The position numbers were made by a program, and so were the translations under genes. The notes under the pieces are model-generated. The model was given only the letters and a program-made list of their open reading frames with translations, had not been told where the DNA came from and did no database searches. Source: an uncultured Collinsella sp. (lineage in GTDB: Bacteria > Actinomycetota > Coriobacteriia > Coriobacteriales > Coriobacteriaceae). From it: a stretch of 6,040 bases of DNA. Every line of letters starts with the position of its first letter. Position 1 is the first letter of the stretch. Positions 1 to 6,040 of this stretch are shown piece by piece. The stretch covers positions 1 to 6,040 of the forward strand of contig CABSNA010000085.1 in assembly GCA_902478865.1 (NCBI GenBank), read 5' to 3'.

Positions 1-643
1 TGGGATGCTCGGCAATAAGCCCCTGCGCCGTGGTGGCCGCGCCAAACGAATCGTCAGCAAACTCAACGTAGGCCTCGTCGACCATGACCATGCCGGGGCA
101 CGCATCGCACAGGGCCGCGACAAAGTCGAGCGGAGCCACATCACCCGTGGGATTGTTGGGCGAGGTCACGATTGCCAGGTTGCACTCGGGCGCGGCCGCG
201 AGCACAGCAGCTTGGTCGAGCTCAAAGGTCGCCGGATCGCGCCACACGTCGCACACCTCGATCTGACAGAGCGACGCAAAGAACGCGTACTCGCTAAAGC
301 ACGGCGGACAGTTGAGCAGGGTCCTCCCCGCGCCGCCAAACGCCAGCAGATAGTTATAGAGCAGCTCGTCGCCGCCGTTTCCCACGCAGATGTTCTCGCG
401 CATCACGCCATGCCGGGCAGCAAGCTCGTCGCGCAGGTCGTTGGACATGGGATCGGGATAGCGGTTGAGCGGTGTAGCAGCCAGGGCCGCGTCGATCGCC
501 TCGAGCACGCCGGCCGGCACGGGATAGGTGTTCTCGTTGGCCGAAAGGTTGATGCGCGTGGGCGTAAAGTTGGGATCGTAGGGCTCAATGCCGACCAGGT
601 AAGGCTGGACAAGCTCCTTCATACGGGACGTCAGCTCGGCCAT
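1..643 (-). CDS. hisC: Histidinol-phosphate aminotransferase HisC (partial, C-terminus outside window)
   Basis: PLP-dependent fold-type I aminotransferase that converts imidazole acetol phosphate and glutamate to histidinol phosphate and 2-oxoglutarate, in the cytoplasm. Translating the minus strand from the ATG at 643-641 gives 214 complete codons with no stop before the window edge, about 60% of a usual HisC of roughly 350-360 residues. Visible family motifs are NENTYP (36-41), GNGGDELL (88-95; many homologues have Ser in place of the second Gly of GG), the SPNNPTG loop (161-167) and VDEAYVEF (188-195), whose D189 should pair with the PLP ring nitrogen. The PLP-binding lysine normally lies just after the point where the window ends, so it cannot be checked. 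The start is fixed by a GAGGAGG site six bases upstream (650-656). The gene begins one base after the hisD stop, so translation of the two is probably coupled. Recognition as HisC is firm from motifs and the neighbouring hisD. Confidence 0.95.
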   Translation of the reverse strand, partial: MAELTSRMKELVQPYLVGIEPYDPNFTPTRINLSANENTYPVPAGVLEAIDAALAATPLNRYPDPMSNDLRDELAARHGVMRENICVGNGGDELLYNYLLAFGGAGRTLLNCPPCFSEYAFFASLCQIEVCDVWRDPATFELDQAAVLAAAPECNLAIVTSPNNPTGDVAPLDFVAALCDACPGMVMVDEAYVEFADDSFGAATTAQGLIAEHP

Positions 644-644
644 A

Positions 645-2078
645 TTAGGCCTCCTCGACGACCGCGCCAGCGGCACCGCCCGCCGCCGCCAGGTCCACAC
701 CCTCGGCAACCGTCGCCACGGCGTCGCCCGGCCAGGCAACCTTGGTCAGGTCGGCCGCAGCCAGCGACGCGGCGCTCACGGCATCCTCGCCCCGCTCCAA
801 CACGCGGCGGCGCAGTGCGGCAGAAAGCGCGTGCGCCCACAGGCCCTCGGCCTCGGCCAGGCGCTGCGTAGCGGGAGCGTCGGAGAGCAGGCCCTCGGGC
901 GTATAGCAAATGACACTCGAGCGCTTAACAAACTCTTCGACCGAAAGCGGGTTGGAGAACATGGCCGTGCCGCCGGTCGGCAGCGTGTGGTTGGGGCCGG
1001 CAACATAATCGCCGAGCGGCTCGGAGCTCCAAGCGCCCACAAAGATGGCACCGGCGTTGCGGATACCGCCAAGCAGACCCATCGCATCCTTGCAGTGCAG
1101 TTCCAGGTGCTCGGGCGCCACGGTGTTCACCGCCTCGACGGCAGCGGCCATGTCGGTGGCCACCACGATGGTGCCCTCGTTATCGAGTGAGGCGCGCGTG
1201 ATCTCGGCACGCGGGGACTGCGCTACCAGAATGTCGATACCCGCCTCGACCTCGCGCGCAAACTGCTCGTCGCAGGTCACCAGATAGCAGGCTGCCAGCG
1301 GATCGTGCTCGGCCTGGGCCATCAGGTCGGCCGCGACCACCATAGGCTTGGCCGTGGCATCGGCCAGCACGCAGACCTCGGAGGGGCCGGCGACCATGTC
1401 GATACCCACGTCGCCCGAGACAATCTGCTTGGCGGCGGCGACAAAGGCGTTGCCCGGACCGGTGATTTTGTCGACGCGCGGAATGGTCTCAGTACCGTAT
1501 GCCAGCGCGGCCACGGCCTGAGCGCCGCCCACCATGTAGATCTCGTCCACGCCGCCGAGCTTTGCCGCGGCGAGCGTATAGGGGCTAATCAGGCCATTCT
1601 TTTGCGGCGGGGTCACCATGACCACGCGCTTAACGCCGGCAACCTTGGCGGGGATGGCGTTCATGAGCACAGTTGAGGGATACTGCGCGCGGCCGCCCGG
1701 CACGTAGATGCCGGCAGCGGCAAGCGGGGTCACCTTAACGCCGAGCATCGTGCCGTCCGGACGCGTGGTAAACCAACTCTGCTCGACCTCGCGCTGGTGG
1801 AACTCGCGAATCTGGCGTGCGGCCTTCTCGAGCGCGGCGACAAAGGCCGGATCGAGGCCTTCGAGCGCGGCATCGATCTGCTCCTGCGGTAGGCGAAAAC
1901 TCTGCAGCTCAACACCGTCAAAACGCTGACAGTAATCGCGCACCGCGGCATCGCCGTTGGCGCGCACGTTGGCCACGATATCGCGGGCAGCGTCGACGAT
2001 GTTTTGCGGCAGCACGCCCTTGCGGCTGAGCTGGTTGGCAACGAGACGCTCACCGGGAGCAAGCTTGATGGTCTTCAT
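645..2078 (-). CDS. hisD: Histidinol dehydrogenase HisD with a C-terminal extension
   Basis: Zinc enzyme that oxidises L-histidinol to L-histidine in two NAD-dependent steps, the last reactions of histidine synthesis. The family signature is clear: GPGN (207-210), the [10 protein letters not shown] block (226-235), QAEHDP (255-260), APEHLE (321-326) and GDYVAGPNH (356-364). Aligned by motif to E. coli HisD, the zinc ligands are Q255, H258, D357 and H416, and the catalytic Glu-His pair is E323/H324; all are present. At 477 residues it is longer than the usual 427-440. After H416 there are 61 more residues where E. coli has about 15, so roughly 45 residues form an extra Ala/Gly/Val-rich tail ending in VVEEA. 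The tail is in frame and ends directly at hisC. The ATG at 2078-2076 has an AGGGGA-like site seven bases upstream (about 2086-2091). It follows hisZG after a 105-base gap and belongs to the same operon. Confidence 0.97.
   Translation of the reverse strand: MKTIKLAPGERLVANQLSRKGVLPQNIVDAARDIVANVRANGDAAVRDYCQRFDGVELQSFRLPQEQIDAALEGLDPAFVAALEKAARQIREFHQREVEQSWFTTRPDGTMLGVKVTPLAAAGIYVPGGRAQYPSTVLMNAIPAKVAGVKRVVMVTPPQKNGLISPYTLAAAKLGGVDEIYMVGGAQAVAALAYGTETIPRVDKITGPGNAFVAAAKQIVSGDVGIDMVAGPSEVCVLADATAKPMVVAADLMAQAEHDPLAACYLVTCDEQFAREVEAGIDILVAQSPRAEITRASLDNEGTIVVATDMAAAVEAVNTVAPEHLELHCKDAMGLLGGIRNAGAIFVGAWSSEPLGDYVAGPNHTLPTGGTAMFSNPLSVEEFVKRSSVICYTPEGLLSDAPATQRLAEAEGLWAHALSAALRRRVLERGEDAVSAASLAAADLTKVAWPGDAVATVAEGVDLAAAGGAAGAVVEEA
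650..656 (-). promoter_or_regulatory. Ribosome binding site of hisC inside the hisD 3' end
   Basis: GAGGAGG on the minus strand, six bases before the hisC ATG. It also encodes the two Glu codons near the end of HisD. Ribosomes finishing hisD would therefore pass over it and could restart on hisC, which fits tight coupling of the two genes. Confidence 0.85.
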
Positions 2079-2123
2079 ATCGGTATCCCCTATCGGTCGA
2101 GGTTGCGTTTGAAAAACGAGGTG

Positions 2124-2156
2124 CCGGGCAGCGGCGCCAATCGGTCCGCAGCCCGG
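2124..2156 (-). other. Hairpin in the hisZG-hisD gap (possible weak attenuator or processing site)
   Basis: Two inverted arms pair as six G/C pairs (2124-2129 with 2151-2156), an A-A mismatch (2130/2150), then four more G/C pairs (2131-2134 with 2146-2149), leaving an 11-base loop. Read on the minus strand, the stem is followed after seven bases by a run of five T (2116-2112). That gap is too long for a standard intrinsic terminator, so full termination is unlikely. Partial termination, mRNA end protection or cleavage between hisZG and hisD are all possible. Confidence 0.45.
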
Positions 2157-2183
2157 ATATGGGGGTGCCCGTGCGTGCTCGCG

Positions 2184-3899
2184 CTATTGTGCCGAGCCCG
2201 CGACGGGCTCAAAATGCTTGTCCTTAACAGCAGCTGCCAAGCGATCGGCCAAGTTGCGAACGCGCGGATCCAAGTGCGCGGCACCTGGGTTGACGAAGAA
2301 GCGGGCCGTGCAGTCCATAATGCGGCCGGTGATGACCAGGTCGTTGTCGCGCAACGTGGCACCCGTGGCGGTAATGTCCACGATGCGGTCGGTCATGCCG
2401 ACGATGGGGCCCAGCTCAATATTGCCGTGCAGCGAAACGATGTCGGCATTCACGCCGCGCTCGGCATACCAGGCGCTCGCGATGCGCGGGTATTTGGTGG
2501 CCACGCGAAGCGACCCGCGACGGACGTAGTTGCGCTCGGCCTGACCGGCGCGCCATGCGGGCTCCGCCTCAATGAAAGTGCACAGGCCGTAGCCCAGATC
2601 GACCAGCTGCAGTAGGTTGAGGTCTGCCTCGATAAGCGAGTCCCAGCCGCAGATGCCGCAGTCGGCGCCGCCGCAGCCCACAAAGGCAGGCGCGTCGCTG
2701 GGGCGCACAATGACAAACTCGATATCTCCAACCGCGCCCTCGCCGGCACGCGTGTCGCGGCCGCGCACAATCAGGTGACGACCGGGGTCGCGCAGCTCGG
2801 AGACGTCCAGGCCCGCGGCCTCGAGCACGTCGAGCGTGTCGGCCTTAAGCGAGCCCTTGGGCACGGCAATGCACAGCGGACCCTCGGCGCCACGGCCCAC
2901 GGCATGGTCACCATCGGAAGCGGCATCCTCGGCCGAGGTGCGCGCGGCCTCCAGGCGCTCGAGCGAAAAGGCGAAGCCCGCCGCCGGCACCTCGACGCCG
3001 TCGCCGAACGCGCCGGTAAAGATGGAGTCGTAGCGACCGCCCGAGCCCACCGGATCGGGCAGGCCGCCGGCATAGGCCTTAAAGACCAGACCCGTGTAGT
3101 AATCGAAAGAGTTCATGATGGAGAAGTCGAAGGACAGCACCTGGGCGTCCTCGGGAGCCAGGCCCTCGACCAGGGCACGCAGCTCGCGCGTGAGCGGCGC
3201 AACAATGCCCGCCGCCGCCAGCAGCGCGTCGACGCGGTCGAGCACCTCGGCACCACCGTGCAGACGCGGCAGCTCGCTAATGGCGGCCTTGACGGCCTCG
3301 GGCTCGGTGCTTTTCGCCACGCGGGCATCGAGGCCCACGAAGTCGTTGGCGTGCACACAACGCAATACCTCGGCAGCCAGCTCGCGATCTTCACACGCCG
3401 CAAGCAGTTCCTTAAACGGACGCACACTGCCCGCGATAATGCGCGCACCGGGAAGTGCCAGCTTGCGCACGGCCTCGGCGACCAGTGAGACAATCTCGAC
3501 ATCGCCCGCGGTGTCGTCCGCGCCGATGAGCTCAAAACCCAGTTGCGTAAACTGACGCGAGCCACCGGCATTGCGCTGACACTCGCGAACCACCGGCGCC
3601 TCATAGCGCAGGCGCAGCGGCAGATCGGCCGCGCGCATGCGAGTCGAAACCAGACGAACGATCGGCAGCGTGTTGTCGGGACGGACCACCAGCAGGCGAC
3701 CGTCGTCATCAAAGAGCTTAAACGGCGTGTCCGCAATGCGACCGCCCTCCTCAAGCGACCCCTTGTCCTCGAGCAGCGGCGTCTCGACCGGCAGGTAATG
3801 ATGCTCCCTAAAGCAGCCCTTCACCGTCAGTGCAATCTCCTCGCGCGCCTGAGCCTCCTCGGGCAATATGTCCCGGAATCCCCACGGTGTGGCCGTCAT
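2184..3899 (-). CDS. hisZG: Fused ATP phosphoribosyltransferase: HisZ regulatory domain plus short-form HisG catalytic domain
   Basis: Catalyses the committed first step of histidine synthesis, ATP + PRPP to phosphoribosyl-ATP. The 571-residue chain has two parts. Residues 1 to about 320 form a HisRS-like HisZ domain: RPDNT (73-77), QFTQLGFELIG (116-126), FDYYTGLVF (265-273), GSGGRYD (285-291) and PAAGFAFSLERL (305-316). Where HisRS has the catalytic Arg of its RGLDYY motif, this protein has N263, so it is not a tRNA synthetase. Residues 321-340 are an acidic, Ala/Gly-rich linker. Residues 341-571 are a short HisG: VPKGSL (346-351), RVATKYPR (465-472), and a PRPP loop DITATGATLRDN (508-519). 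The C-terminal ACT-like domain of long HisG is absent, as expected when HisZ supplies feedback control by histidine. In most bacteria with short HisG, hisZ and hisG are separate genes. Three cysteines (C409, C414, C417) cluster in the HisG half. The start has GAGGAGG eight bases upstream (3908-3914). First gene of the visible his operon. Confidence 0.94.
   Translation of the reverse strand: MTATPWGFRDILPEEAQAREEIALTVKGCFREHHYLPVETPLLEDKGSLEEGGRIADTPFKLFDDDGRLLVVRPDNTLPIVRLVSTRMRAADLPLRLRYEAPVVRECQRNAGGSRQFTQLGFELIGADDTAGDVEIVSLVAEAVRKLALPGARIIAGSVRPFKELLAACEDRELAAEVLRCVHANDFVGLDARVAKSTEPEAVKAAISELPRLHGGAEVLDRVDALLAAAGIVAPLTRELRALVEGLAPEDAQVLSFDFSIMNSFDYYTGLVFKAYAGGLPDPVGSGGRYDSIFTGAFGDGVEVPAAGFAFSLERLEAARTSAEDAASDGDHAVGRGAEGPLCIAVPKGSLKADTLDVLEAAGLDVSELRDPGRHLIVRGRDTRAGEGAVGDIEFVIVRPSDAPAFVGCGGADCGICGWDSLIEADLNLLQLVDLGYGLCTFIEAEPAWRAGQAERNYVRRGSLRVATKYPRIASAWYAERGVNADIVSLHGNIELGPIVGMTDRIVDITATGATLRDNDLVITGRIMDCTARFFVNPGAAHLDPRVRNLADRLAAAVKDKHFEPVAGSAQ
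2194..2210 (-). other. Compact 7-bp hairpin in the last codons of hisZG
   Basis: A perfect seven-base inverted repeat (2194-2200 with 2204-2210) closes a three-base loop, eight bases before the TAG stop of hisZG. Neither side has a T-run in the right place for an intrinsic terminator: on the minus strand the four T lie before the stem. The codons read E-P-V-A-G-S. It may affect ribosome release or mRNA processing together with the hairpin at 2124-2156, or may only reflect GC-rich coding sequence. Confidence 0.35.
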
Positions 3900-3934
3900 C
3901 TGGTGAGCCTCCTCATGCTGTGTTTCATATAGAA

Positions 3935-3966
3935 CAGAAGACCGGCATAGCTCCGCCGGTCTTCTG
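3935..3966 (-). terminator. Perfect 12-bp hairpin between the sugar gene and hisZG, probable operon boundary
   Basis: Arms 3935-3946 and 3955-3966 are perfect inverted repeats (12 pairs) with an eight-base loop. On the minus strand the 3' arm runs into a T-rich but broken stretch (TCTTCTGTTCTAT) rather than a clean T-run. It lies about 100 bases past the stop of the upstream sugar gene (4069) and 36 bases before hisZG. The likeliest role is an imperfect terminator for the sugar operon. If the his promoter lies further upstream, the hairpin would instead sit in the hisZG leader and could act as an attenuator. The rest of the gap 3900-4068 holds the hisZG ribosome site (3908-3914) and no convincing promoter or T-box motif. 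Confidence 0.5.
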
Positions 3967-4068
3967 GGTACTTTAGCATACTAGAGTGTTTGCGGGGAAA
4001 ATCCGTCGCAGCCGCTCACACCGTATTCATTTGGAAACATAGGGCAGATTGCCGCAGCCCAACCCCAC

Positions 4069-4905
4069 CTAGGCGCCAATCGCACGACGATACTCTGCCA
4101 TTACCTGCGCATCGGCAGCTGCGGGGTCGGCGAAATAGCGCCAGTCATAGGTCTCGGCCGAAACAACTCCGCGATAGCCGCGCGCCACCAGCCTATCTAG
4201 GTCGGCGCGCATATCGCGGTCGCCGTCACCCCAGGCAAGATGCGTCGTGCCATCTGCCGCAACATCGACAAAATGCACATGGGCGACATCATCGCCAAGT
4301 AGATCGAAATAATCGTCGATGGTATCCCCCGCCACCGCCATAGCGCCCATATCCAGACACGCCTTAAGTGCCGGATGATCAACTGCCTCGATCATGCGCT
4401 TCGTGTCGGCCGCCGAGTTCACAATCATCGACTCAACCGGCTGTAGGGCCTCGAGCACCAGTCGCACGCCGCGCTCTCCCGCATGCTCGGCAATCGCACG
4501 CAGCATCGAGGAGCTGCGACCCCACGCGTCCTCGATCGGCTCGTTCAAAAATGCCCAGCCGCTCGAAACCATGACCTGCTCGGCTCCAAGTTCCTCCGCA
4601 ATATCTACAACGTTCTTAAAGTACGCGAGTGTGCGGGCACGCGCCTCATTCCCGCGCGCCGCGATATTCCACGGCTTGGGGTTGTTCTGTTCGGGACAAA
4701 GCCCCACAATCCGAATCCCATACCGCTGTGACAGCTCCCGCACCTGCTCGAGCGAATCGTATCCATGGCAATCGACATACAGATGCATCGCCCCGGTCCA
4801 AAGCTCGCAACACGTATAGCCCGAGGCCGCTGCCGAAGAAAAGAATTCCTCAAGGTCAAAATAACGATGGCTGATATTCATGACGGCAAGCAGGGGGTAG
4901 CTCAT
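4069..4905 (-). CDS. FrlC-like sugar epimerase, xylose-isomerase-type TIM barrel
   Basis: Sugar phosphate isomerase/epimerase family (AP endonuclease family 2 fold), 278 residues, cytoplasmic. It recalls E. coli FrlC, the fructoselysine 3-epimerase (276 residues), along much of its length: the ELWTG segment (34-38), CPEQN (70-74), DAWGR (126-130), LEALQPVES (151-159), CLDMGAM (183-189) and HVHFVD (209-214). The four metal ligands of the family are all in place: E152, D185, H211 and E251, spaced nearly as in D-psicose 3-epimerase. I place the start at 4905-4903 because GGAGAG lies five bases upstream. The longer frame to 4965 would run its first 20 codons through a hairpin and lacks a ribosome site. 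Codon choice is looser, with more A/T-ending codons, than in the gene upstream. Next to an FrlB-like deglycase, a role in epimerising fructosamines such as psicoselysine is likely, but other ketose substrates (for example psicose or tagatose) cannot be excluded. Confidence 0.8.
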   Translation of the reverse strand: MSYPLLAVMNISHRYFDLEEFFSSAAASGYTCCELWTGAMHLYVDCHGYDSLEQVRELSQRYGIRIVGLCPEQNNPKPWNIAARGNEARARTLAYFKNVVDIAEELGAEQVMVSSGWAFLNEPIEDAWGRSSSMLRAIAEHAGERGVRLVLEALQPVESMIVNSAADTKRMIEAVDHPALKACLDMGAMAVAGDTIDDYFDLLGDDVAHVHFVDVAADGTTHLAWGDGDRDMRADLDRLVARGYRGVVSAETYDWRYFADPAAADAQVMAEYRRAIGA

Positions 4906-4910
4906 AATTA

Positions 4911-4916
4911 CTCTCC
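4911..4916 (-). promoter_or_regulatory. Ribosome binding site that sets the epimerase start at 4905
   Basis: GGAGAG on the minus strand, five bases before the ATG at 4905-4903. No comparable site precedes the upstream in-frame ATG at 4965, and that extension would be translated from the hairpin at 4928-4954. This supports the shorter 278-residue protein. Confidence 0.75.
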
Positions 4917-4927
4917 AACCTAAACGA

Positions 4928-4954
4928 GGCCCCGTTCCATATAGGAGCGGGGCC
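4928..4954 (-). terminator. GC-rich hairpin between the SIS gene and the epimerase gene
   Basis: Arms 4928-4938 and 4944-4954 form seven G/C pairs, one imperfect position (4935/4947: a G-U wobble in a plus transcript, an A-C mismatch in a minus transcript) and three more pairs, around a five-base loop. It begins 25 bases after the stop of the SIS gene. On the minus strand it is followed by TCGTTT, a weak T-run. It is likely a partial terminator or a 3'-end stabiliser that would give the SIS gene more mRNA than the epimerase, in line with the stronger codon bias of the SIS gene. No clear promoter is visible in the rest of the 73-base gap. Confidence 0.5.
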
Positions 4955-4978
4955 CAATTACACAAACGTTATTTGCTC

Positions 4979-6040
4979 TTAGTAGTCGAACTGGTGATAG
5001 TAGCGACGATACTTGAGGTTGTGCTTGGTGACCGTCTCGTAGTAGCGAGCCAGGCGGTCGGTCACGAGCACCGTCAGAATCCACGGGGAGACGATGACGC
5101 GGAACTCGTCGTCAAGGCCGGGGATCGCGAACTCGGCGGTGTCGATGATGTTGATGTCGGTGTCGCCGGTCACGCCGCGGGTCAGGAAGGCGCGGACGCG
5201 CTCGTCGAGCTTGCGGTTCTCGTCCTCGCCCATGAACAGGAACACGGGGACGCCGGGCTCCACGAGCTCGAGCGTGCCGTGGAAGAAGTCGGCCGAGGTG
5301 ATGTAGCGGGTGCGCTTCCACTGCATCTCCTCCAGGATGCACATCGAGAACAGGATCGTCTCGCCCCACAGGGCGCCGGAGCCGATGAACATGGTGTAGG
5401 GGGCCAGGGCGTACTTCTTGGCGAGCTCCTCGGCGCGCGGCTCGAAGCGCTTGCGGATGTCGAGCATGTCCTTCCAGATATCCTTGGTCTGCTCGATAAA
5501 CAGATCGAACTTGGGGAAGCAGCCGCGGCGGTTGAGCAGGCGCAGGCCGAAGCAGTCGGCGAGGTAGTAGCCCTTCTCGCAGCCGCCCGAACCATGGTCA
5601 GAAGCCATGGCGACGCAGTTCTCGGCGCCCACAGCCTGGCCGATGGGGCCCTCGGGCTTGGTCATGGCGTAGACGCGCACGCCCATGCCCTTCATCTTCT
5701 TGACGGCCTCGAGGACCTCGGGGGTGGTGCCGGACTCGGAGGCGGTGAGCACGACGGACTTCTCGGTCATGCGCTTGTGGCCCATGGCGTTCCACTCGGC
5801 GGCGTGGATCAGGTAGACCTCGAGGTCGCGGTCGCCGAACTTGTTCATGAGGTACTCGAGCTGCATGAGCTCGTCCCAGGTGCCGCCGACGCCCATCAGG
5901 AACACGGCGTCGTAGCCCTCGTCGGCGACCTTGTCGGCGAGCGCGGTCATCTTCTTGCCGGTCTCGTAGAGCGCCTTGCCGTCCTCGAGATAGCCCTCCT
6001 GGTCGAAATGCATGATCTCGATCTTCTCGGTTTCCTTCAT
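4979..6040 (-). CDS. SIS-domain sugar-phosphate deglycase/isomerase, FrlB-like
   Basis: Double SIS-fold protein of 353 residues resembling FrlB, which splits fructoselysine 6-phosphate into glucose 6-phosphate and lysine, and the related deglycases FraB and GfrF. The first SIS domain has a GVGGTW loop (50-55) and a SESGTT phosphate-binding loop (101-106). The second has LEEMQW (236-241) and FFHGTLELVEPGVP (252-265). E238 and H254 are 16 residues apart, the same spacing as the catalytic Glu/His of FraB (E214/H230) and of the GlmS isomerase domain (E488/H504). E. coli FrlB reads FRHGPLEIVEPGVP here, so F253 and T256 replace Arg and Pro next to the catalytic His. The C-terminal RRYYHQFDY (345-353) also recalls FrlB. 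Codons are strongly G/C-ending, suggesting high expression. The ATG at 6040 is the first base of the gene in the window, so its ribosome site is not visible; M10 is an alternative start, and an upstream extension cannot be excluded. Family is clear; the amine partner is not known. Confidence 0.82.
   Translation of the reverse strand: MKETEKIEIMHFDQEGYLEDGKALYETGKKMTALADKVADEGYDAVFLMGVGGTWDELMQLEYLMNKFGDRDLEVYLIHAAEWNAMGHKRMTEKSVVLTASESGTTPEVLEAVKKMKGMGVRVYAMTKPEGPIGQAVGAENCVAMASDHGSGGCEKGYYLADCFGLRLLNRRGCFPKFDLFIEQTKDIWKDMLDIRKRFEPRAEELAKKYALAPYTMFIGSGALWGETILFSMCILEEMQWKRTRYITSADFFHGTLELVEPGVPVFLFMGEDENRKLDERVRAFLTRGVTGDTDINIIDTAEFAIPGLDDEFRVIVSPWILTVLVTDRLARYYETVTKHNLKYRRYYHQFDY

Noticed and set aside
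5..871. Long plus-strand open frame of 288 codons.
   Set aside because: It lies antisense to hisC and the hisD 3' end, is rich in Arg/His/Pro/Gly as shadow frames in GC-rich DNA are, and has no family motif.
2775..3488. Plus-strand open frame of 237 codons antisense to hisZG.
   Set aside because: Composition is typical of a reverse-frame shadow, and the minus strand clearly encodes conserved HisZ and HisG motifs over the same bases.
2184..3899. The N-terminal half as a true histidyl-tRNA synthetase.
   Set aside because: The catalytic Arg of the RGLDYY motif is replaced by N263, the C-terminal anticodon-binding domain is absent, and a HisG domain follows directly.
3896..3928. A 10-codon minus-strand ORF (MKHSMRRLTR) just before hisZG, its TGA overlapping the hisZG ATG; considered as a his leader peptide.
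   Set aside because: It has one His codon only, no ribosome site before its ATG, and no alternative hairpins of the kind used in His attenuation.
3970..3980. TATGCT / TGCTAAAGT as a minus-strand -10 box for the his operon.
   Set aside because: Matches are four of six at best, and there is no recognisable -35 at 16-18 bases. Too weak to annotate.
3900..4068. Possible His T-box riboswitch in the hisZG leader.
   Set aside because: No AGGGTGG-type T-box sequence is found on the minus strand, and the gap is too short for a usual T-box leader.
4906..4965. N-terminal 20-residue extension of the epimerase starting at 4965.
   Set aside because: It is encoded mainly by the hairpin at 4928-4954, has no ribosome site and no family similarity; the start at 4905 has GGAGAG at good spacing.

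Overview
All five genes in this window lie on the minus strand, so transcription runs from high to low coordinates. The DNA is GC-rich, with short gaps and good AGGAGG-type ribosome sites. Protein style, gene content and the fused HisZ-HisG protein suggest a gut Coriobacteriia member, most likely Collinsella or a relative. This is inferred from recall of the families, not from a search.

Region A (6040 down to 4069) holds two sugar-metabolism genes. The first is a complete 353-residue SIS-domain protein that resembles FrlB-type fructosamine-6-phosphate deglycases and keeps the Glu/His catalytic pair (E238, H254). After a 73-base gap with a strong hairpin comes a 278-residue xylose-isomerase-like TIM-barrel protein. 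It resembles FrlC (fructoselysine 3-epimerase) and has a complete Glu-Asp-His-Glu metal site. The pair looks like the tail of an Amadori-product (fructosamine) use operon whose transporter and kinase would lie beyond position 6040. The exact substrate cannot be read from the sequence.

Region B (4068 to 3900) is a 169-base gap with a perfect 12-bp hairpin, probably the boundary between the sugar operon and the histidine operon.

Region C (3899 down to 1) is the start of a histidine biosynthesis operon: a HisZ-HisG fusion (step 1), a 105-base gap with an imperfect hairpin, then hisD (last two steps) and hisC (aminotransferase step). hisC begins one base after the hisD stop and runs off the window edge before its catalytic lysine. 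The rest of the pathway is expected further downstream, outside the window.

The most notable points are the single-chain HisZG enzyme, a cysteine cluster inside its HisG half, the long Ala/Gly/Val-rich tail on HisD, the FrlB/FrlC-like pair with changed residues beside the catalytic histidine, and several hairpins at gene boundaries. I found no RNA genes, mobile elements, CRISPR arrays or evidence of a wholly new system.
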